NCBI GenBank assembly: GCA_037501455.1
Contig: CM074858.1
Coordinates: forward strand, 97,436,001-97,500,000
DNA from: Lantana camara
Lineage: Eukaryota; Streptophyta; Magnoliopsida; Lamiales; Verbenaceae
Direction: 5' to 3'
Length of the DNA: 64,000 nucleotides
Shown here: one piece after another, positions 57,096 to 64,000 of the stretch
How positions within the stretch are numbered: position 1 is the stretch's first letter
How the letters are laid out: each line of letters starts with the position of its first letter
Program-made: the position numbers and the translations under genes
Notes under the pieces: generated by a model
Database searches by the model: none
What the model saw: the letters and a program-made list of their open reading frames with translations, nothing else
What the model was told of the DNA's origin: nothing

Positions 57096-57959
57096 ATGGC
57101 AACCAAAAACCCTCTTGTATCGATCCTCGAGTCAAACAAGTTGACTGGTCCCAACTATTCTGATTGGCTGAGGAATCTAAAAATCATTTTAGATTCAGAG
57201 AAGAGAACTTATGTTCTCTTCGAAGGGGAGCCTAGTCCCGAAGGGGAGGCTCCCACTCGGGCCGAGCGGGACGCGATTCAGAAGTGGAAGGATGATAATC
57301 TGCAAGCCCGTTGCCTTATGTTGGCTAACATGTCTCCGGACTTGCAAAGGCAACATGAGGCCATGGAATTCGCTTGGGAGATTTACGACCACTTAGAGTA
57401 ACTTTACCGCCCTCATGAACGTGTTACAAGGTATAACACTTCAAAGGAATTGTTCCACTTGAGAATGAGGGAAGGTTCAAGTGTCCATGAATATGGACTC
57501 AAGTTTCTCGCCCTTACTGAGAAAGTTGCTTCCATGGACATGACTCTGAAAGATGAGCTTTCAGTGGATTTGTTGCTAGCTTCGCTCCCACCATCACTCA
57601 ACCTATTTGTCCTTAACTTCAATATGAATCTTGCTGGTGCTACTGTAGCTGAGCTGATTAGTCAGCTTGTGACTGTTGAAAGCACGATCAAGAAGGACAA
57701 TAAGGTTTTGATGGTGAATGCTCCATCTTCCTCTTCTGGGCCTTCTAAAGGTAAGGGCAAGAAAGCCCAAAAGAAGAAGAAGAAACCCCTTAGGCCCACT
57801 GGTGGCATTTCGAAGGGGAAGGCCCAAAAGAAGAAGCGTGATCAGAAAGAGAATGTTTGCTTCCATTGTGGCAAAGCGGGACATTGGAGGAGAAACTGCC
57901 CAGAGTACAAGGCTACTCTAAAGAAAGGTATCTTTCTCGTTGACGGGCAAGTGGGAGAT
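57096..57959 (+). pseudogene. Internally deleted copia: gag fused to the polypurine tract (plus copy)
   Basis: Gag starts at 57096 (MATKNPLVS), has a CAA to TAA stop at 57399-57401, and resumes in frame to the knuckle CFHCGKAGHWRRNC and TLKKGIFLV. It then joins GACGGGCAAGTGGGAGAT directly and the LTR at 57960. The deletion joint is the same as in the minus copy at 55709-56040, so both descend from one deleted ancestor or one duplication event. Confidence 0.88.
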
Positions 57960-59901
57960 TGTTAGGAATAGTGCCCTAGAAAGCCGATTGTATATCCGCT
58001 TTGTGCTTTTCCTTATTGTAATCACAGATAATCTTTGAATGAAATAACGAATTGAGGCAACACTTCTTTAAATGCTCTTGTTTGGTATGCGTTTACTTTA
58101 GCTGTGCATGTATGAGCACTCCCCTAATCCTGATGACTTTAGGACTCTACCATTTAGGTGAAATGGTTTATGAAACGAGCCCTATATCACATAAGTCATG
58201 ATTAGTAAAATACTCCAAGCCGATGAGTCCTACAGACAGTGGGAGTGTCAAACTGACTCCTTTAAGGCTTGCTTGTGGGATCACACCCTTAAGAAGGACC
58301 ACCTTGTTTCATGGAGGTGCAAAGTGTATAGTTGATACGTGCGTGATACATGAGGGTGCTTACTTTAATAAGTAAGTTCACTGAGGTGCCCCGTGTGAGA
58401 ACATTCCTAAATGGGAAAGGAAGTTTCTATTTCAGGAAATAGAAACTTCCAGATTAGGAAATATCTCATGAGTCATTGATGTGATTAATTGATCCTTAAG
58501 ACTTGAGGTTCCTTGTCACTTTATGAGTTAACTCTGTAGTCTTAGGTATAAGCTTTAAAGGGTGTCGCCTTAGACAACTGATTCAAGGCTTATACTGGGG
58601 CTGCACAAGTGATTCATGAAAGTGAATGAGAATAAAAAAAGGACCTACACTTGCATTTGCAAGGTGATCTCTTATTGTGTAAAGTCATTCATATGTCATA
58701 TGTAGTCCTTGGCCAAGGCAGTAGATCAAGACATCAAGAAAAGGGTTTCTTGGATTGAGATGAAATGGATATGAAATGCACTTAGCTTTAAGACCGGATT
58801 ATTAGGGTTCTGATTATTCCCTTGCCCTAGATCTTGGTTGAGAGATAGTAAGTAGGAGGATTGTATCTCACATGAATCAATGACTTAAAGGTTCTGTCGA
58901 ATCCGAACATTCCAATTCAGCTAGGGGTTAAACACCTGTTGCTAGACTGTGATCGTTTAATCTGTGGACTGATTAATTAATTAGTGAATTAATTAATTGG
59001 GGTCACTGCTAATTGAATTGAGAACCTAGAGGGTCACACACAACAACTTGGTTACATGAGTTGAGGCTTGAAAATGATTAAACGAGTTAATCGGGCCTAG
59101 AGGGTTCCACACGTGTGAAATCACACGTGTGGGTCACGTGACTGGACACGTGTCATTATGACATGTGTGCCACACGTGGATATTTATTTGGTGATTAAAT
59201 AATTAATTTGTTAATTATTTAATAGACTTTGGTTTAATTTTGAATTAAAAAGAAAGTCTTATTTTGGAGAAAAATAATCTAGTTAATTAATTATGAATTA
59301 ATTAATTAGATAAAATAAGTTATTTATTTTAAATAAATAAAGTATAAAATTATCCAAAAATAGTTTGGATATTTTTAGCTCTCTTGAAAGTTGATTTGAA
59401 TTAGAATTCAAAGTCAAAGTCAAAATTACTTGATGATCAAGTAATAGGAGAAAGAGAGACCAAAATCCTAGCCCATTAAGGACTAGGAATTTCGGTACTC
59501 CCCTCTTCATATATAGGAGAGCTCGAGCTCCTTATGGAGCTAATTGGCAATTCTTTTGGTTCATGTGTTGAACACCATCCTTTCTCCAAGATAAACGAAA
59601 CTCTAGGTTAAGCCTAAACACTAACTAGAGAACTAGCATCCTTACTAGTTAGATTGTGATCAAGTTGGTGGACTATCTCTAGAGAGCTTCAAGTTAGAAG
59701 TTTGAAGATTCGAGCTTTACCAAGGAGAGGGGATCAAGCCGCGAGAAGAGCGTTCTTGGGTGGCTTGAAACGCTTCAAGAAAGAACAAAAGAAAAGTAAG
59801 TTTCTTAACTCTACGAATTTGGATACACGATTGCGAGTCCAAGGTCCTTTCGTTGGGAAATTTTTTTAAATTCTGCTGCTTTCTGATTCGTTTTTCCAAC
59901 A
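57960..59901 (+). repeat. Copia LTR (1942 bp), plus orientation, shared by two units
   Basis: It starts tgttaggaatag and ends ttccaaca. It is the 3' LTR of the gag-only derivative to its left (polypurine tract at 57943-57959) and the 5' LTR of the element to its right (primer site at 59904). This arrangement is typical of unequal recombination between LTRs. Confidence 0.92.
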
Positions 59902-59903
59902 AG

Positions 59904-59916
59904 TGGTATCAGAGCC
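59904..59916 (+). other. Primer-binding site of the plus copia
   Basis: tggtatcagagcc lies two bases after the LTR and matches initiator tRNA-Met. Confidence 0.92.
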
Positions 59917-60179
59917 ACCTCGTTAATTGTGTTTCTGATTCGTCTCAATTATACTGAATTTGGTAGAAATTCTTAGGCTTGATGCGATTGAGTATTTGTA
60001 ATTGTTTTAGAAAGCCTAAATTACGAAACTGTATTTTTTCCTGAAAGTTTCTGAAAATTGGTTTTTGCAAAATTTAATTTTTTGAAAACTATTTTAGATT
60101 TGAAACTGTATAAACTGTTTTTGGATTTCTTGGATTGGTTTTGCTTTTGAACGAAAACACGAAACAAAACCCGGATTAC

Positions 60180-60445
60180 GACGAACACGCGAAACCCCGC
60201 GCGCGGGCTTCGCACGCCACCGCCCGCCTGGCCTAGGCATGCGCAGGGTATCCGCCTAGCACCCTCCCGCAACCGCGCGAGAGGGCGCGCCCGCCCAGGG
60301 CGGCCGAGACTGACTGGCCATCGCCCGCCCGCACTGGCCGAGAGGGCCGCGCGTGCAGCGCGCACTCGCGCGGCCTTGGTCGCCCGCGCATGCGCGACGC
60401 GCGCAGTCCTTTCGCGTACGGGCCCCGTTTTCTCCATCGTAATCC
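60180..60445. other. GC-rich island in the copia leader
   Basis: About 265 bp is very rich in gcgcgc, cgcccgc and ggccgag words, in the middle of sequence that is mostly A and T. A minus ORF of 138 codons crosses it but is Arg/Ala/Gly-rich from composition alone. It is absent from the two shorter leader copies (52993-54023, 56041-57095). Confidence 0.7.
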
Positions 60446-61570
60446 GACTTTTCGTGTTTCGTGCAATCCAGTCCCAATTTTATTTTTAATTTTTAAAATT
60501 TTATTTTTGAATATTTATTTTAATTTTTGAATAAAACTTAAAATTGGGATTTTTGAGAAATTGAAACGGTTTATATTTTGGGAAAAATACAATCTTTGAT
60601 AAAATTATTAATTTTCAGAAATTAATTGGAATTTTATTTGTTTTTGTTAATTTGGGATTTATTGAAAACTTTTATAAACAAGACTCGCATCAAGTCGTGT
60701 TTTAAGTCATTAAGACTTGAAACGGGAATTTTAATTTATAGGCTAAATTTAAATTCTCGGAAAATCATGTTAGGTGATCATGGGTTTAGATCTATGAATG
60801 GTTTTAATTTATGCACATGGATGGTTTAAATTGGGGTTGGAGCCCTATAGTTGCGTTTTTTCAATTGAGGTTGGAGCCTCACTTATGTGCGTTCTGTTAT
60901 GTGATTTATTATGTGGCTTTCCATATTACTGTTTTTGAGGCCAGGGTATGCCCCGTGTAATTGTCTAAGGCCAATATGAAGATTGAGCCTTATTACTTTA
61001 TGTCTTTTTTCTTTTTATTGTAATTTGAGAGTAGAGATAGGTGGTGATATTTTATTTTCATTTGGGAGACAATGCACCCATGGAGTAAGATGGACCACAT
61101 TCAAGTAACAAGGAGGACATAAGTGAAGACCCCTCAAAATGTTAGGGAGGGGAATCTCAATTGTAAAAATATAATAGAGATAGGGCTCGTATTTTGTTAC
61201 CGCTTTCCCTTATGTGATTTAAATTGTTTATGTGGCATGTATGTTAGAACTTGTGATTGTGGAGTGGCTCCCACACATCACGCATAAGATAGGTAGAACC
61301 CATGATCATTACATGTTAGTATCATGCTAGGACATGTTATCTGTTTATGTGCTTGTTTGAAATGCATTTAAGTGTACTTGCATTAATCAAGACTAATAAA
61401 ATTGGATAACATATATGTTGGTGAGGTTGAACCGGACAACTCTCCGGTTGATTCGAAAATTTCCATTAAATATTAAGCTAATTTCGAACAAATAGGTGTT
61501 TAATTCGAGATGCAAATTTTGAATTAAATTCCTAGCATTCCATCAATAGGTTTTAAGTTTAGTAAGTGAA

Positions 61571-61918
61571 GCTAGTTATTGTCCGCGAGTCGTGGGATAG
61601 CTAGTGGAGCTTATTAGTTCTTAGTTACCTAATTGATCATTTTATGGTCAATATTTCGTGGTCAATTTTAGCAAGGGCGATGTCCGCGAGTCGTGGGTCG
61701 TTCGAACTAAGTTTTGGTCATGATCTCATGATTGATGGGTCTAGCTTAACGCCTAAGTAAATATGGATGTCGCACGAGTCGTGGGTCCATATTGAAAGAT
61801 AGGTGATGCAAAAATAATTACTAAGAGTTCTAAAGGTGTTAGAATTGGTAAGTTGTACCTACCTAGGGTTCTTACTTAGAATGTCTGGGAGTCGTGGGTT
61901 CGAGGTAAAATGCCTAGG
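61571..61918 (+). other. Four stem-loops with one conserved loop in the copia leader
   Basis: Loops TGTCCGCGAGTCGTGGG (61580-61596 and 61681-61697), TGTCGCACGAGTCGTGGG (61768-61785) and TGTCTGGGAGTCGTGGG (61882-61898) sit on different stems. These are CTAGTTAT/ATAGCTAG, GGGCGA/TCGTTC, AATATGGA/TCCATATT and TTACTTAGAA/TTCGAGGTAA (one mismatch), with CCTAGG/CCTAGG outside the last. Inside the loop CCGC or CAC can pair with GTGG around a GAGTC pentaloop. The same four occur in the leaders at 52993-54023 (reverse) and 56041-57095. Confidence 0.75.
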
Positions 61919-62104
61919 ATCTTAGTACCCATTGGGAAACGTGTTCCTCTTAGATCTTTGGGAATTATAGATCTTTGAAAAACAGTGGGAGCTACATTAG
62001 ATTAAAGACCTTATCTTTTGTATATCGTTATAATTCAGCATGCTCACTAGTTCTCTGTTTTACCATTTAGGTCGTAGATTCTGTGATTCTCTACGTGTTT
62101 TGAA

Positions 62105-64000
62105 ATGGCAACCAAAAACCCTCTTGTATCGATCCTCGAGTCAAACAAGTTGACTGGTCCCAACTATTATGATTGGCTGAGGAATCTAAAAATCATTTTA
62201 GATTCTTCGAAGAGAACTTATGTTCTCTTCGAAGGGGAGCCTAGTCCCGAAGGGGAGGCTCCCACTCGGGCCGAGCGGGACGCGATTCAGAAGTGGAAGG
62301 ATGATAATCTCCAAGCCCGTTGCCTTATGTTGGCTAACATGTCTCCGGACTTGCAAAGGCAACATGAGGCCATGGAATTCGCTTGGGAGATTTACGACCA
62401 CTTAGAGCAACTTTACCACCCTCATGAACGTGTTACAAGGTATAACACTTCAAAGGAATTGTTCCACTTGAGAATGAGGGAAGGTTCAAGTGTCCATGAA
62501 TATGGACTCAAGTTTCTCGCCCTTACTGAGAAAGTTGCTTCCATGGACATGACACTGAAAGATGAGCTTTCAGTGGATTTGTTGCTAGCTTCGCTCCCAC
62601 CATCATTCAACCCATTTGTCCTTAACTTCAATATGAATCATGCTGGTGCTACTGTAGCTGAGCTGATTAGTCAGCTTGTGACTGCTGAAAGCACGATCAA
62701 GAAGGACAATAAGGTTTTGATGGTGAATGCTCCATCTTCTCTTCTGGGCCTTCTAAAGGTAAGGGCAAGAAAGCCCAAAGGAAGAAGAAGAAACCCCTTA
62801 GGCCCACTGGTGGCGTGTCGAAGGGGAAGGCCCAAAAGAAGAAGCGTGATCAGAAAGAGGATGTTTGCTTCCATTGTGGCAAAGCGGGACATTGGAGGAG
62901 AAACTGCCCAGAGTACAAGGCTACTCTAAAGAAAGTTATCTTTCTCGTTGAAGTAAATCTTTCTATTAATTCTAGTTCTTGGGTACTTGATACCGGTTGT
63001 GGAACTCATATCTGTAATGATGTACAGATGCTAAGTGAAGTCCAACAACTCAAAGAAGGAGAATGTGTCTTGAAGATCGGCAATGGCTCAAACGTTGAAG
63101 CTCGAGCTTTAGGCACAATTAGATTAGATTTAGGTAGTTTTTAGTTAGTCTTAAATAAAGTCCTTTATGTACCGAGCATTATTCGTAATATAATTTCAGT
63201 TCCAATATTAGATTGTGAAGGTTATGAAACTTATATTAAGAATGGTAAATACTTTATCAAACGGAACAACTCTTCCGTTCACATCGGTACTCTAAGTAAT
63301 GGACTTTATCTAACTCAGAATATCAATATTATGAATATACAACGAGAAACGAAGCGTAAGAGAGATGACAAAGTTTCAGCTCCCTTATGGCACGCTAGAT
63401 TAGGACACATTTCCAAGAAAAGAATTAGCAAGATAAACACTTTAGGATCATTCTCTGAAAATGATCTTAAGGAGTTAACTTCTTGCGGATCCTGTCTCAA
63501 AGGAAAAATGTCCAAAGTTCCTTTTAAAGGAACTGTGGAATGTGCCACTAAGGTTTTGGATTTGATCCATACTGATGTTTGTGGACCGCTTAGTGTAAGC
63601 ACTAGAAACAATCATCAGTATTTCATAACCGTTACTGATGACTTTAGTCGGTATGGTTATGTATACTTAATGAAGTATAAATCTGAAGCTTTTGAAAAAT
63701 TCTTAGAATTTCAAAAGGAGGTTGAGAACCAAACTGGTCACAAGATCAAAGCACTTCGATCTGATCGAGGAGGCGAGTATCTTAGTGAAGAATTCCTTAA
63801 TCATCTCAAAGATAATAGGATTATCTCTCAGTGGACTCCTCCGGAAACTCCTCAGCTTAATGGAGTTTCTCACAGAAGGAATCGAACCTTACTTGATATG
63901 GTTCGTTCCATGATGAGTTTCACTGACTTACCACCTTCTTTCTGGGGTTATGCCCTAGAAAGTGCAGCAAAGATTTTGAATCTAGTTCCCTCTAAGTCAG
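62105..64000 (+). pseudogene. Copia gag-pol, plus strand, runs off the window
   Basis: It starts at 62105 (MATKNPLVSIL), and gag reads well to about 62735. There a one-base deletion (tcttctctt against tcttcctctt in the sister copy) shifts the frame; the correct frame resumes with the CCHC knuckle and protease DTGCGTH (to 63141). A TAG at 63142-63144 replaces GAG. The frame is then open to the window end through the GAG-pre-integrase zinc region (HARLGH..C..C) and the integrase core (DVCGP, RSDRGGEY, ETPQLNG). The Ser-His codons at about 63868-63873 are intact where the minus copy has TAG. RT and RNase H are beyond 64000. Confidence 0.9.

Larger units (their letters stand above)
59917..62104 (+). 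other. 5' leader of the plus copia (2.2 kb, non-coding)
   Basis: This long untranslated leader lies between the primer site and the gag ATG. It holds a GC-rich island (60180-60445), an AT-rich middle and the four-hairpin region (61571-61918). A duplicated 'agatctttg' block lies near 61945-61980. No protein is supported. Confidence 0.8.

Noticed and set aside
60021..60437. 138-codon Arg/Ala-rich minus ORF
   Set aside because: It is caused by the GC-rich island in the copia leader and is antisense to the element, with overlapping open frames.

Overview
The window is nuclear DNA of a eudicot plant. The evidence is a spliced A-type cytochrome P450, an intronless cytoplasmic ribosomal protein uS4/RPS9 copy, a chloroplast-type ascorbate peroxidase pseudogene, and dense nesting of plant Ty1/copia and Ty3/gypsy elements primed by tRNA-Met (tggtatcagagc) or carrying a tggcgcc-type primer-binding site. 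No species marker is visible; the P450 looks lamiid-like, but that is only an impression. Two intact protein genes are present (P450 and RPS9). Everything else is mobile DNA, its remnants, or AT-rich intergenic sequence.

Layout: 1-5.8 kb is AT-rich and contains a long inverted repeat built of ~98-bp tandem units plus a fragment resembling the N-terminus of a MULE transposase. 5.9-7.6 kb is a CYP82-type P450. Its 3' flank (7630-7935) is tandemly duplicated, and the second copy is split by two later insertions. The first is a copia-type element (8053-14718, TSD taata) that carries a second, very young copia element (8453-13043, TSD tgttt, identical LTRs). The second is a processed RPS9 retrogene (14819-15659) with an 18-bp TSD and an A-rich tail. 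16.2-18.0 kb looks like the 3' end of a Tat-type gypsy element with an antisense ORF. 19.5-29.0 kb is a non-coding LARD with 3.5-kb LTRs (TSD acaaa), inserted into the LTR region of a decayed copia element (29.0-32.8 kb). A second, related LARD (32.8-36.95 kb) has inserted into that element's protease region and lost most of one LTR. 37-42.2 kb is AT-rich and holds a hAT-like MITE, a gypsy gag scrap and two exons of a dead chloroplast APX gene. 42.2-47.1 kb is a non-autonomous gypsy element full of minisatellites, in both its LTR and its interior. Its 3' LTR is broken at 47115 by a compound copia locus that runs past the window end. That locus is an imperfect inverted repeat: a decayed full-length element on the minus strand, two internally deleted gag-only derivatives facing opposite ways around ~56.04 kb, and a plus-strand element starting at 57960.

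The most novel signals are structural RNA-like patterns inside non-coding parts of retroelements. (1) Four stem-loops in the 5' leader of the 47-64 kb copia family share one 17-18-nt loop (TGTC...GAGTCGTGGG) on four unrelated stems. (2) A tandem array of short hairpins in the LARD interior has stems that change in a compensatory way from unit to unit, and a sister array lies in the second LARD. (3) A set of GGGAA...TTCCC hairpins lies in the second LARD's LTR. All coordinates and motifs were read by eye. Lineage names for the elements are inferences from motifs and were not checked by search.
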